Virus record (IMG/VR): IMGVR_UViG_3300020474_000065
Coordinates: 1 to 30,975 of that record
Length of the DNA stretch: 30,975 nt
Direction: 5' to 3' (one strand)
Source: a virus
The number at the start of each line of letters is the position of its first letter. Position 1 is the first letter of the stretch. Of the stretch, positions 21,850 through 30,975 are shown piece after piece. A model generated the notes under the pieces. The model was not told the DNA's origin, did not search any database, and saw nothing but the letters and a program-made list of their open reading frames with translations. The position numbers and the translations under genes are program-made.

Positions 21850-22354
21850 AATAAAAGATAATTTAGGTTTAATAGCTACAGCAATAGCTCTAATGGGTTC
21901 TGTTGGAGCAGGACTATCAACTGCTGCTGATATTGTTAACACACTTCAAGGCATTGATGAAAGAATGAATGATATTGAAGTTAACTTTGAACAGCTAAAA
22001 CAAGACACAATGGTTTCAAATGATATTGCAGTTCTTTATGAAAAAATTTATGCTTTAGAGCAAGTTGCACAAGATACTGATAGATTCAATGAGCAAATGG
22101 CTTATATTTCTGCTGAAATAGAAAATCAACGAGAACAACTATACAATTTAAAAATTGAAACAGAACAAGCTTTAGCAGAAAGCGGTATGGATTTATCCAA
22201 TAAAAAATTATTAGAACAGTGGGAATGGTCTGATGCACAAGCTCAAATTATAAGAATAGATACTATCTTACAACAGGTACAACAAGACCTTTGGAATTTA
22301 GATAGTTTAGACACAAGGATAGCTTATTTGGAAGCTAACTTACACGGTCACTAA
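21833..22354 (+). CDS. Unknown protein with one membrane segment and coiled coil
   Basis: 173 aa from GTG 21833; a second GTG at 21839 would shorten it by two residues. The GGAAG-type site lies inside the end of the tape measure gene. Residues about 10-33 are hydrophobic (L-G-L-I-A-T-A-I-A-L-M-G-S-V-G-A-G-L), then heptad-like helices run from about 40 to 170. It could be an inner tail component, a spanin- or holin-like membrane protein, or a membrane-anchored accessory factor. The sequence does not decide between these. Confidence 0.6.
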   Translation: MEVLDKIKDNLGLIATAIALMGSVGAGLSTAADIVNTLQGIDERMNDIEVNFEQLKQDTMVSNDIAVLYEKIYALEQVAQDTDRFNEQMAYISAEIENQREQLYNLKIETEQALAESGMDLSNKKLLEQWEWSDAQAQIIRIDTILQQVQQDLWNLDSLDTRIAYLEANLHGH

Positions 22355-22435
22355 ATGATTTATGCACACGCTAACTTTCACATTCACAAATCTACCCACG
22401 ATAATGAATATGTAGAATGGGAAGAGGAAGAATGA
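22355..22435 (+). CDS. Possible His-rich mini-protein (26 aa)
   Basis: 26 aa, ATG immediately after the previous stop and ATGA overlap with the next gene. It has five His in 15 residues (H-A-N-F-H-I-H, T-H) and ends in four Glu, at the junction GAGGAAGAATGA that also occurs in the small-gene operon. It is too short to judge by codon pattern; the coupling is the only support. Confidence 0.45.
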   Translation: MIYAHANFHIHKSTHDNEYVEWEEEE

Positions 22436-22554
22436 TTGATAATAAACAAGATGAAATTCTTAAACCTTGTCAATCAGATTTTAAATGTGGAAATTATTTT
22501 TATCACAGCCAATACAGATACTGCGAAATATGCAGAGCTAAGGATTATTGCTAA
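22432..22554 (+). CDS. Cys-rich mini-protein (40 aa)
   Basis: 40 aa between ATGA and TAATG overlaps. Cys at 13, 19, 31, 34 and 40 (C-x5-C ... C-x2-C-x5-C) suggest a zinc-binding fold. It lies among tail genes, where small Cys proteins are uncommon. Function unknown. Confidence 0.55.
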   Translation: MIDNKQDEILKPCQSDFKCGNYFYHSQYRYCEICRAKDYC

Positions 22555-23810
22555 TGGCTAATACAATAACAATAGGTAGAATGACATTTACCTCTCCAGC
22601 AAGTTTTGATTTGTCTTCAGTGCCTAATAATCAAAGAAACTCAATGGATAGAACTGCTTCAATGAGTGGTAGGTTTGTTGCAGATTCAGTAACTGCAGCT
22701 AAATTGCTAAGAGATGAATTAGTTTCAATGGGTAATTCTAACTTGCTTTTACCTCTTACTTATACAGGTGATACAACTTTTGAAGGATATTGTAAGTTAC
22801 AAAATGTATCAATCAATCATACAAAACTAGCTACTGGTGTATTGGATTATTCAATAACAATACTTATACAAGGTAGAACATCCGAGATGTTATTTGAAAG
22901 TAATATGTCTGGTGCTTTACTAACAAACTCACATAGCTTAACAACATCGAATACAACTTATGGCCCTTTTCACGCATTGCCAGTAAATGGTTATAGCTAC
23001 AATCACGACAATGCTCCTGTTGCAGTAACAAGAGCAACAGAAGATGGTAATGTAACATTATTTTACAAAGATACTCTTAGAGACAAAGCAGCTCAGTGGT
23101 TAGTTGAACCAACTAATTATTACAAAGGTGCTTGTAAAATTTATATCAATAACACATTAAGAACAGGATATTTAGCACCAAACTACCCTACAGGAGTTCT
23201 TTTATCAAACGGGATAATAAGACTTACTTCTGGCTCTGTATCTGATGAATCAAGATTTACTTTAGAATTCTATGATAATGGCTCTTGGACTAGTTCAAGA
23301 GAAATATCATTTAATGCCGGTTCTTCTACTACTGACTGGAACCTATGGAAAACAGCTCAAATTATAAGGAATGAACCACAAGAATGTGTTGTAAGATTTA
23401 CTTCATATTCTTCTGATGATAATGGTGATGGGCGACTTACAATCGATGCCACCGTAAAAAGAGGAGCTCATCACATATCATTCGTAGCAAATCAAGGGCC
23501 TACATCTAATAGAGCAGCAGCATCAAGAATTAATTTACAAGTAACGGAAAATGGAGGAACGTTTTCTAACAGTACAGGATATATGGTTGAAGGAAGTGCT
23601 GATACTTCTGGACAGAAATTAATAGTTGGAAGTCCACAAGGATACACAGCAGACACAACTAATAAGTTGATACACATATCAACTGCACAGTTTAAAACTT
23701 TTGTTGGATATGTTTACGGAACATCTCCTGCAAATCACGATACAGCAAACGCTGTAAGAGACCAATATCTAGAAAGTATATACGAAAACGTTCGTTTAGT
23801 GAGGGCATAA
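22554..23810 (+). CDS. Probable distal tail / minor tail protein
   Basis: 418 aa from ATG 22554 (TAATG overlap with the preceding mini-gene). A TTG at 22548 is not favoured. The N-terminal 115 residues, with F-T-S-P-A-S-F-D-L, R-D-E-L-V-S-M-G and L-D-Y-S-I-T-I-L-I-Q-G-R, resemble the tail-tube-like ring domain of distal tail proteins. The rest is beta-rich with Asn/Ser/Thr loops and may carry a carbohydrate-binding-like domain. It would form the ring joining the tube to the tip. Confidence 0.65.
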   Translation: MANTITIGRMTFTSPASFDLSSVPNNQRNSMDRTASMSGRFVADSVTAAKLLRDELVSMGNSNLLLPLTYTGDTTFEGYCKLQNVSINHTKLATGVLDYSITILIQGRTSEMLFESNMSGALLTNSHSLTTSNTTYGPFHALPVNGYSYNHDNAPVAVTRATEDGNVTLFYKDTLRDKAAQWLVEPTNYYKGACKIYINNTLRTGYLAPNYPTGVLLSNGIIRLTSGSVSDESRFTLEFYDNGSWTSSREISFNAGSSTTDWNLWKTAQIIRNEPQECVVRFTSYSSDDNGDGRLTIDATVKRGAHHISFVANQGPTSNRAAASRINLQVTENGGTFSNSTGYMVEGSADTSGQKLIVGSPQGYTADTTNKLIHISTAQFKTFVGYVYGTSPANHDTANAVRDQYLESIYENVRLVRA

Positions 23811-26800
23811 ATGGCAGTTACAGAAAGGCTAATGGGAGCTGGTAACTTTAGTGTAACTTTCTCTCAAGAGCAGACACCAACAGCGATAATAGAAGCTATT
23901 AAAGAATGGGGACATATTGTAATAACTCCTCAAGAAGTAGATATAGATACCCTTTCTGATAGTGGAATTTTATCAGCTGCAAGATACACAGGAATAATTT
24001 TAAACAGAACCCTAGAAGAAGGAAGTGTTTCAATTAATGGGCAAGGCCTTGAACTGTATATGGGTGACGGCCAAGCAAAAGGTATGGTTATTGCTGAATC
24101 AAACAATGTTGGTAAAGTCAGAACTTATACTGGAACAACTTTAGCTGAAACTTTATTTAACTCGACTGCTCAAACTAATAAACCTTTAGGAATAATGAGA
24201 GATGAAGCTGGTAATTCTCAAGCAATAACTCAAGGTACAATTACAAATCCTGCAGGGACATATACAGGTAGTCACTTTGTTGAAACGGCCTTATCTGCAC
24301 TTAAATTTGTTTGTGAAATATTAAATGTTGAATATAAATTAAATGCAAACGGTACATTAGATGCTGGCCCTTCTGCAAACTTATTTGAAGGAGTTGGAAC
24401 TAGCCAACCTAATAGTATTATTGTAAAAACTGCTTATGGACAAGACCCAGAATTTGAAGGTGTAGTACCTCAAGGTTTAAGAACTGAATTTGACGCAACA
24501 GACTGGGTATCAAGAGTAGATTTTACAGGCGAAGTAGGTTTTTTTGATACTGCTACAGATGTCGCTGGAGAAGCAAACTTAGGTACAAATCCATATAAAG
24601 ATTTGCACGGCAATGCTCTAAAAAGAGTCGGCTTAATTCAAGAACCAGATGTACCAGAAGCAAACTTAAATACAAGAGCAACAACATTACTAAATGAATT
24701 ATCAAGAGTTAAAAAAGTTCTTAACTTAGACCTAGAACAATATGAAGTAACTGGAGATATGAAAGTTGGAGATTTCATATATGCTTTTGACCCAGATGTT
24801 GGATTTAAAGATACAGCAGCTGATGCAGCAGCAGAATCAAGAAGTTTATATGAAATTACATTTAGGGGACAAACTATAACTCCAGTTAAAATAAGAGTTT
24901 TAGGAATTACCTTTCCAATCACAAGTGGTATGGGTTGCTACTTCAGAGATAAAGATGGCAACTATACAGACTTAACACAATACGTACAGTACGAAACTGG
25001 AGCAGCACAAATAGAACTAGGTGACTTGATAAGAACTATAGGTGATGATTTAAGATTTAGTGAGTTCTCGTTATCTAGAAGTACAGCAGGTGCTTTTTCT
25101 ATTCCAAACCTACCAGCTACTCCAACATTACAAGCAGGTACTTATTTAAATGCTACTGGTGTATCCAGTGGTTTTATAAGGGTTACTGTTGCTAGGCCAA
25201 CTAATTTAGACGGCTCACAAATAACAGACGGTAGCCATTATAAAGTCAGATATAAAAAAACAACTGATAGTGAATATTCATATCAAAATTTTCCTTACAC
25301 AGGTGCAAGCTCAGAAAGCTTACTTATACAAGATATGACAGTAGGTATCACTTACGATGTAGGTGTTGCTGTTGTAGATAAATCTGGATTTAAGGCAATG
25401 TCTGCATATGACGGCTCCGGTTCAGACCTCTACACTAATAGTTCTTCTGTCAATGCTAACTTTGCAACAAACGCAAGAGTTGAAATAGAAAAAGATGGTC
25501 AAGCTCCCTCAAAACCAAAGACTGCTACATCAATAGCTACAGGACCATTAAAAGTTCAAATTACCCATCATCTTGGAAAAGATGGAACAGATGGTAGTGG
25601 TAATCCTTTTGGTAATTTTACTCTTGAAGGTGACTTAGATTACTTAGCAGTTCACGCAGTAACTCAGTCTGGTAACAGTGCTAACTTTACAGTATCTGCT
25701 TCAAATAAAATTGGTGAGATAAGAGTAACAGCAGGTAACTTATTGCAGTCAATACCATTAGTAGGTAGTGCAGATTTAGCTGATTCTTCTGGACATTATT
25801 TTAGATTTGTAGCTGTAGATAAATCTGGTAACGCTTCTAATCCTTCTGATGGTCAAACAGGAACAGCAAGTCTTATAGAAGAAACCCATATAAAAGATGC
25901 AACAATAACAGATGTAAAAATTGGAACTGCACAAATTACTGGTGCAAAGATAGCTAACGCTACAATTACAGATGCAAACATTGGAAGTTTAAATGCAGAT
26001 AAAATAAATGCTGGTTCTATTGACGCATCTCAAATAGCAGTTACAAATCTAAGTGCATCAAATATTGCTTCTGGAACATTATCAGCAAACCTTATATCTG
26101 GCGGTTCAATATCAGCTAACTTGATTTCTGGTGGTACTTTATCTGGAAATGTTATATCTGGGGGAACTATAGAAGGTACAACTATTAATGCAGGTAACTT
26201 AACAATATCTGGTAAGTTTGGATTTAGCGACTTAGATATTGATTCAAATGATTTAATAAACACAATAGCTGAAAATGCAATACTTACAAAAATATCTGAT
26301 GGTTCAATTGACCAAGCAAAATTAGGAACATTAACAGTAGGTAATGCCAATGTAACTGGTCAATTAGATTTCAATAAATTATCCATTGATTCAACAGATA
26401 TAATTTCCACAATAGCTGACGAAGCAATTGCAAATGCAAAAATAGCAAGTGGTATAGATGCAAGTAAATTAGATGGTTTTACTCAATCAACAACAAGCTT
26501 GGTTCAAATAAATGCATCAAACGGTTTATCTATTCTTAGCGGACCGTTAGCAATGAACAATAACGGTATTGATAATGCAAATGACATTGAACTAAATAAT
26601 GGTAGTTCTTTTAATTCAAGTGGTAATTTATTAGCAACTGGTTATGTATCAACAAATAGTTCTACATCAAGATTAGAAATGAACAACTCTTTTGTATATT
26701 TAAAACCCGGAAACAGCTTTGGTTTGAATATAGGTACAAGTAATTCAACAGTATATTCAAACTTTAGACCTAACTCTAACGGAAGTAAAGACTTAGGTGC

Positions 26801-27263
26801 TAGCTCCTTAAGATGGAATACAGTACATAGAATATCAGAATCTTCGACATCCGATGAAAGATTAAAAGATAATATTGTAGATTTAACACAAGGTTTAGAT
26901 TTTATAAATGTATTAGAACCAAAAGAATTTACTTGGAAATCTATATCTTTAGGTTTTGAATGTGATACTTGTGGAGAAATGTACTCAACAGATGATGAAT
27001 GTACAAGTCAAATTATGGACGAAGACAAAGATTTAGTAGATTGTGATGGAACATTAAGTGAAATATTTACAGAAGATACAGGGCAAAAGGTTTTTGGTTT
27101 TATAGCTCAAGATATGTTAGAACACTTACCTAATTCTACTGACTATCAATTATTGTCTCATAATGAAGATGATGAATATTTATATTCTCAAGAAAATTTA
27201 GTTGCACCTTTAGTAAAAGCAGTTCAAGAACTCTCAGCGAGAGTAGAAGCGTTAGAAGGATAA
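23811..27263 (+). CDS. Tail tip/fibre protein with FN3 and S74 chaperone domains
   Basis: 1150 aa. Residues 1 to about 430 look like a tail-hub protein. Two fibronectin-III-like domains follow (about 433-545 and 563-683, e.g. Y-K-V-R-Y-K-K and F-R-F-V-A-V-D-K-S-G-N). Residues about 690-850 form repeated beta turns (A-N-A-T-I-T-D-A-N-I-G, A-N-L-I-S-G-G) typical of trimeric fibres. The C-terminus is an S74 intramolecular chaperone: S1014-D-E-R-L-K-D-N-I is the self-cleavage signature, with F-G-F-I-A-Q-D later. This chaperone drives trimer folding and is then released. Unusually it has an insert with Cys at 1051, 1054, 1064 and 1078. The protein probably contacts the host. Confidence 0.85.
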   Translation: MAVTERLMGAGNFSVTFSQEQTPTAIIEAIKEWGHIVITPQEVDIDTLSDSGILSAARYTGIILNRTLEEGSVSINGQGLELYMGDGQAKGMVIAESNNVGKVRTYTGTTLAETLFNSTAQTNKPLGIMRDEAGNSQAITQGTITNPAGTYTGSHFVETALSALKFVCEILNVEYKLNANGTLDAGPSANLFEGVGTSQPNSIIVKTAYGQDPEFEGVVPQGLRTEFDATDWVSRVDFTGEVGFFDTATDVAGEANLGTNPYKDLHGNALKRVGLIQEPDVPEANLNTRATTLLNELSRVKKVLNLDLEQYEVTGDMKVGDFIYAFDPDVGFKDTAADAAAESRSLYEITFRGQTITPVKIRVLGITFPITSGMGCYFRDKDGNYTDLTQYVQYETGAAQIELGDLIRTIGDDLRFSEFSLSRSTAGAFSIPNLPATPTLQAGTYLNATGVSSGFIRVTVARPTNLDGSQITDGSHYKVRYKKTTDSEYSYQNFPYTGASSESLLIQDMTVGITYDVGVAVVDKSGFKAMSAYDGSGSDLYTNSSSVNANFATNARVEIEKDGQAPSKPKTATSIATGPLKVQITHHLGKDGTDGSGNPFGNFTLEGDLDYLAVHAVTQSGNSANFTVSASNKIGEIRVTAGNLLQSIPLVGSADLADSSGHYFRFVAVDKSGNASNPSDGQTGTASLIEETHIKDATITDVKIGTAQITGAKIANATITDANIGSLNADKINAGSIDASQIAVTNLSASNIASGTLSANLISGGSISANLISGGTLSGNVISGGTIEGTTINAGNLTISGKFGFSDLDIDSNDLINTIAENAILTKISDGSIDQAKLGTLTVGNANVTGQLDFNKLSIDSTDIISTIADEAIANAKIASGIDASKLDGFTQSTTSLVQINASNGLSILSGPLAMNNNGIDNANDIELNNGSSFNSSGNLLATGYVSTNSSTSRLEMNNSFVYLKPGNSFGLNIGTSNSTVYSNFRPNSNGSKDLGASSLRWNTVHRISESSTSDERLKDNIVDLTQGLDFINVLEPKEFTWKSISLGFECDTCGEMYSTDDECTSQIMDEDKDLVDCDGTLSEIFTEDTGQKVFGFIAQDMLEHLPNSTDYQLLSHNEDDEYLYSQENLVAPLVKAVQELSARVEALEG

Positions 27264-27264
27264 T

Positions 27265-28503
27265 ATGGCTGACATAATTAATGAAGGTGACTCCAAGGTA
27301 GAGGTAATAGATTCTGGTTCAGCAGTTGATGCACAGATTACTGCAGTTTTAAATAATGTTGAACGAGCAGATATTACTTCGACACTTATAAGTTTTTACA
27401 ATCCATCTGACCAAATAGAAACTGGTAACGCAACAGATAATAACTCTGGTGCAGCAACTACATTTAACGGTTTACAAGTTAATGATGCAACTATAAGAGT
27501 ACAATCTGGTGCTTCTTCTGGTTCTGTACCATTAAGTAACTTATATATAGATGGTAAATCTATTATTTCAGATAAAACTTTATCTATAGGTACAACTGGA
27601 CAAAAAGAATTACATTTAGGTACCAACAGTACTTCTAGGTTTAAAATTACTGAAAGTGGTTATGTTGATTTTACAAAAATGGAAATCAACGGTCAACAAG
27701 GTACAGCTGGACAATACATTAGAAATACTGGTAACGGTGGTATTGAATGGGCAACTTTAGATAGTAGAAATGCATTTGGGTCAATAAGTATTGGTGGCTC
27801 AACAATAGCAGCATCTTCTGTAGGTGACTCTTTCTCTATAGCTGCTGGAAACAATGTAAGTTTAGGTGTAAGTGGTACAACATTAACAATTAGTGCTACT
27901 CAACCAGATGTTTTTAAAAACATAGCAGTATCCGGTCAATCAAGTATTGCCGCTGATTCAAGTACAGATACTTTAACTATAGCTGCAGGTACTGGAATCC
28001 AAATAACTACCGATGCTTCTTCGGATACAATGACTATAACAAATACAGTTACAGCACAATCTGCAGCAGATGCAGTATTCAAGACAATAGCTACTTCTGG
28101 GCAAGCCAGTGTTATTGCAGATTCAGCAACAGATACACTTACACTTGGAGCTGGAGATGGTATAGAGATTGTTACAAACGACAGTTCTTCACAAATAGAT
28201 TTTAGAAACGAAGCATTAGAAAGATTATCCAAAGAAGGGTTCTTAGTTTATACACAAGCAAATGGAACGGCCTTAAAAATGCCACTTAAAAACTTTTTTG
28301 TTAATCAATCTACTACAGCAGCAGTAAATGGCGGCGGTTCTGTAGTAGGCCAATCTACACGAGCTTTAAGGATGCTAAAATCAGATGGTAGCACATTTAA
28401 ATTTATGATAATGCCAGCAAATTCCAACGGAGAAAGCTTGGTATTTACCTACACTAAAGCGAACGGGTCAACAGTGACAAAAGACATAACAATGGCGGCT
28501 TAA
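27265..28503 (+). CDS. Tail fibre / receptor-binding-like protein
   Basis: 412 aa, AAGGA before the ATG. Beta-rich, low in Cys, full of S/T/G/A/N, as in trimeric fibre shafts. Two related blocks lie at about 216-262 and 272-317: V-F-K-N-I-A-V-S-G-Q-S-S-I-A-A-D-S and V-F-K-T-I-A-T-S-G-Q-A-S-V-I-A-D-S. The C-terminal 80 residues are more globular. It lies directly behind the tip protein. Confidence 0.7.
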   Translation: MADIINEGDSKVEVIDSGSAVDAQITAVLNNVERADITSTLISFYNPSDQIETGNATDNNSGAATTFNGLQVNDATIRVQSGASSGSVPLSNLYIDGKSIISDKTLSIGTTGQKELHLGTNSTSRFKITESGYVDFTKMEINGQQGTAGQYIRNTGNGGIEWATLDSRNAFGSISIGGSTIAASSVGDSFSIAAGNNVSLGVSGTTLTISATQPDVFKNIAVSGQSSIAADSSTDTLTIAAGTGIQITTDASSDTMTITNTVTAQSAADAVFKTIATSGQASVIADSATDTLTLGAGDGIEIVTNDSSSQIDFRNEALERLSKEGFLVYTQANGTALKMPLKNFFVNQSTTAAVNGGGSVVGQSTRALRMLKSDGSTFKFMIMPANSNGESLVFTYTKANGSTVTKDITMAA

Positions 28504-28504
28504 T

Positions 28505-30975
28505 ATGGCAGTAAAAACACCAGTTAGAGGTGAATTTAACGGCTCCGGTGACTTAACTGGTTTAGCTGAATTTCAAGCATCTGATTTTGTAGGTATAGAT
28601 GATGGTGGTACTGGTGCTATAACAGCTTCTGGTGCAAGAAGTGCATTAGGCCTTGCTATAGGTTCTGATGTACAAGCTTTTGATGCACAATTAACAGACA
28701 TATCTGGTTTAACTCCTACAGATGCGCATTTTATTGTAGGTGATGGTTCTAATTTTGTAACTGAAACAGGGAATACAGCTAGAGCATCTTTAGGATTATC
28801 GACTTCAGACTCACCAAGTTTTAACAATTTAACAATAACTGGCAATCTAACAGTAACTGGTACTCAAACAATATTACAAACTGAAACTTTAACAGTTGAT
28901 GATAATGTAATAGTTCTTAATTCAAATGCTACAGGTAGTGCAAGTGCAGATGCTGGTATTGAAATTGAAAGAGGTGACGATACTAATGTTTCCTTATTAT
29001 GGGATGAAACAAATAATAGATGGACCACAGGTTCTAATAATTTTGTAGCTTCTACTTTTATAGGTGCCTTAACAGGTAATGTAACTGGAAATGTTAATGG
29101 TAATGTAACAGGAAACATAACTGGTACAGTAAATGCTTCTTCTGTATTGGCAAGTGGTGTAACAGCTACTACTCAAAGTGCTAGTGATAATAGTACTAAG
29201 GTAGCTACTACAGCGTATGTTGATGCTCAAGTTGCAACAGAAGATACATTAGCTGAAATGAACGATACAACAATATCTTCATTAGTTGCAAATCAATTAT
29301 TACAATACAATGGTTCAGCTTGGGTAAATGTAACATTAACTACTTCTGGTGTAACAGAAGGTAGTAATCTTTACTACACAGATGCAAGAGCTGATGCAAG
29401 AATAACAAATGCCATAAAAGACGAAGACAATATGGCTTCAGATAGCGCTACTCACATACCTTCTCAACAGTCTGTAAAAGCTTATGTAGATTCTCAAATA
29501 GCAACAGAAGACACAATAGCTGAATTAAATGATACAAATATAACCTCTCCAGCTGATGGAGCTTTACTTTTTTATGACACTGGTACCTCAATGTGGATTG
29601 ACAATGTTGTATCTGGAGATATAACAATTGCAGATACTGGAGTTGCTACAATTGCTTCTGGAGCAGTAGACAATGATATGCTTTCTGGTTCTATAGCAAA
29701 TGCAAAACTAGCAAATTCAAGTATGACTATAGGTGGTGTAACACTAACTCTTGGTGGTACAGATGCTACACCAGCATTTGATTTATCAGACGGTACAAAT
29801 TATCCAACATCTTCATTGACTGGAACAATAACAAATGCACAATTAGCTGGTTCGATAGCTAATGCAAAACTATCTAATAGTACTGTATCTTACGGTGGAG
29901 TATCATTAGCGTTAGGTGCTTCTGATGCAACACCAGCTTTTGATTTGTCAGATGCTACTAGCTACCCAACATCATCTTTAACAGGAACAATTACAAATGC
30001 TCAACTTGCTGGTTCAATAGCAAACGCAAAATTAGCTAACAGCTCTATAACAGTAACAGATGGTTCTAACTCTACTGCGACAGCACTAGGTGGAACTATT
30101 ACATTTTCTGGAACATCTAATGAAGTGGAAGTTGCAGAAAGTTCTGGCACAGTAACAATAGGATTACCTAATAATGTAACTGTAGGAAATAACTTAATAG
30201 TATCGGGTAATTTAACAGTATCTGGAACTCAGACAGTATTAAATACAGAAACTTTAACTGTTGATGATAATTTAATAGTTTTAAATAACAATGAATCTGG
30301 TACCCCATCGCAGGATGCTGGTATAGAAGTTGAAAGAGGAACTTCTACAAATGTAAGTTTTATATGGGATGAGTCTGAAGATAAATGGTCAGTAGGTTCT
30401 GGTACTTTACTCGCAGCAACTTTTGAAGGTAATTTAACTGGAAATGTAACAGGTAATGTTTCTGGAAGTTCTGGCTCTACAACAGGTAATGCTGCAACAG
30501 CTACAGCTTTAGCAACTGCAAGAAATATAGGCGGAGTATCTTTTGATGGCACAGCTGATATAAACTTGCCGGGAGTTAACACTGCTGGTACTCAAAACAC
30601 AAGCGGTAGTGCAGCTACATTAACAACAGCTAGAACAATTGCAGGTGTTTCATTTGATGGTAGTGCTGATATAACAATAGCTTCTACTGATTTATCAGAT
30701 ACAGCAAGCATAATTTTAACTACAAATACTAAAACTCTTACAAATAAAACTATAGATTTAACAGACAATACAGTAACAGGTACACTCGCAGAATTTAATA
30801 CAGCAGTATCTGATGCAACACTTGTAGATTTAGCTGCATCACAAACACTTACTAATAAAACTATTAACTTAGAAAACAATACAGTAATTGTTGAATATGC
30901 AGTAACTGCAGCTGGTGGTAAGTTTGTAATAGATGGACAATCACAAGCAACAATATCATTTAGACCGGGTGTTGT
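28505..30975 (+). CDS. Large tail fibre protein, partial (runs off the window)
   Basis: ATG 28505, open to the window end, 823 residues visible. The composition is that of a long fibre: N-V-T-G-N-V-N-G-N-V-T-G, T-L-T-N-K-T-I and S-G-V-T-E-G-S-N-L-Y-Y-T-D-A-R-A-type motifs common in fibres of marine phages. A module of about 85 residues occurs twice (nt 28841-29094 and 30206-30460). The A-N-A-K-L and G-T-I-T-N-A-Q-L-A-G-S-I blocks repeat as well. Its C-terminus, where receptor binding would lie, is outside the window. Confidence 0.8.
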   Translation, partial: MAVKTPVRGEFNGSGDLTGLAEFQASDFVGIDDGGTGAITASGARSALGLAIGSDVQAFDAQLTDISGLTPTDAHFIVGDGSNFVTETGNTARASLGLSTSDSPSFNNLTITGNLTVTGTQTILQTETLTVDDNVIVLNSNATGSASADAGIEIERGDDTNVSLLWDETNNRWTTGSNNFVASTFIGALTGNVTGNVNGNVTGNITGTVNASSVLASGVTATTQSASDNSTKVATTAYVDAQVATEDTLAEMNDTTISSLVANQLLQYNGSAWVNVTLTTSGVTEGSNLYYTDARADARITNAIKDEDNMASDSATHIPSQQSVKAYVDSQIATEDTIAELNDTNITSPADGALLFYDTGTSMWIDNVVSGDITIADTGVATIASGAVDNDMLSGSIANAKLANSSMTIGGVTLTLGGTDATPAFDLSDGTNYPTSSLTGTITNAQLAGSIANAKLSNSTVSYGGVSLALGASDATPAFDLSDATSYPTSSLTGTITNAQLAGSIANAKLANSSITVTDGSNSTATALGGTITFSGTSNEVEVAESSGTVTIGLPNNVTVGNNLIVSGNLTVSGTQTVLNTETLTVDDNLIVLNNNESGTPSQDAGIEVERGTSTNVSFIWDESEDKWSVGSGTLLAATFEGNLTGNVTGNVSGSSGSTTGNAATATALATARNIGGVSFDGTADINLPGVNTAGTQNTSGSAATLTTARTIAGVSFDGSADITIASTDLSDTASIILTTNTKTLTNKTIDLTDNTVTGTLAEFNTAVSDATLVDLAASQTLTNKTINLENNTVIVEYAVTAAGGKFVIDGQSQATISFRPGV
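28841..29094 (+). repeat. Fibre module, copy 1
   Basis: Encodes L-T-V-T-G-T-Q-T-I-L-Q-T-E-T-L-T-V-D-D-N and on through D-A-G-I-E-I-E-R-G, L-W-D-E and A-L-T-G-N-V-T-G-N-V. Copy 2 lies at 30206-30460. Confidence 0.8.
30206..30460 (+). repeat. Fibre module, copy 2
   Basis: Encodes L-T-V-S-G-T-Q-T-V-L-N-T-E-T-L-T-V-D-D-N, D-A-G-I-E-V-E-R-G, I-W-D-E and N-L-T-G-N-V-T-G-N-V. It is collinear with copy 1 but diverged at the DNA level, so it is an old duplication or a structural repeat kept by selection. Confidence 0.8.

Noticed and set aside
26030-26350. Minus-strand ORFs in the fibre genes (also 24638-24922, 27936-28232, 28573-29118 and 30229-30879)
   Set aside because: Repetitive fibre sequence low in stop codons on the opposite strand produces them. 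Their composition (P, V, S, I) is a mirror effect.
1-30975. CRISPR arrays, insertion sequences, integrase or attachment sites
   Set aside because: No spaced direct repeats, transposase or recombinase motifs or terminal inverted repeats were seen in this window.

Overview
This window is the structural half of a tailed double-stranded DNA phage genome (HK97-type capsid, long non-contractile siphovirus-type tail), AT-rich throughout. No integrase, excisionase or repressor is visible, so nothing here argues for lysogeny. Most flanking hypotheticals match nothing I recognise, which fits an environmental or uncultured phage. The host is not stated by the sequence. Three weak hints point to a low-GC actinobacterium: two genes that look leaderless, a small Cys/His protein of a type I associate with actinobacteria, and a secreted lytic-transglycosylase-like lysin. 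This is inference.

Layout. (1) 1-1661: a terminator of the upstream unit, a strong promoter, then an operon of three genes: a possible helicase-loader-like protein, a 33-aa basic protein and an unknown. (2) 1662-2144: 480 bases without a gene but with an unusually dense set of complementary helices, probably a structured RNA. (3) 2145-3881: a second operon of eleven small overlapping genes, several with Cys pairs, coupled through ATGA or TAATG junctions. (4) 3882-4003: a second folded element that can form a four-way junction. (5) 4004-4708: an unknown Cys/His protein ending in a strong terminator. (6) 4756-12587: late head genes: large terminase, portal with a long C-terminal extension, prohead protease with an acidic scaffold-like tail, major capsid protein, a Lys-rich small protein, a head-tail connector, an unknown and an FmdB-like zinc ribbon. 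(7) 12565-14076, minus strand: five genes including a lytic-transglycosylase-like lysin and a minimal SET-domain protein. (8) 14201-14974: a plus-strand HTH gene with its own promoter and terminator. (9) 15041-18392: neck and tail genes: head closure, HK97 gp10-like, tail terminator, unknown, tail tube, and tail-assembly chaperones with a -1 frameshift at CCCAAAA. (10) 18385-30975: tape measure, a membrane/coiled-coil protein, two mini-genes, distal tail protein, a tip/fibre protein with FN3 and S74 chaperone domains, and two further fibre proteins, the last running off the window.

Control. Four promoters (142, 2085, minus-strand 13845, 14147) share TTGAC[A/T], a 17-bp spacer and CATACT or CATTAT, usually preceded by TATGG. 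Two late operons (terminase; head closure) begin differently: a terminator is followed at once by TATAAT and, 6-7 bases later, the ATG, with no ribosome-binding site. The phage therefore seems to use one promoter class with leaders for its small-gene, cargo and lysis units, and a leaderless class for the two packaging/tail units.

The most interesting items are the two structured RNA candidates, the terminator-promoter-leaderless units, and the cargo cassette with a SET-domain protein inserted in the neck module.
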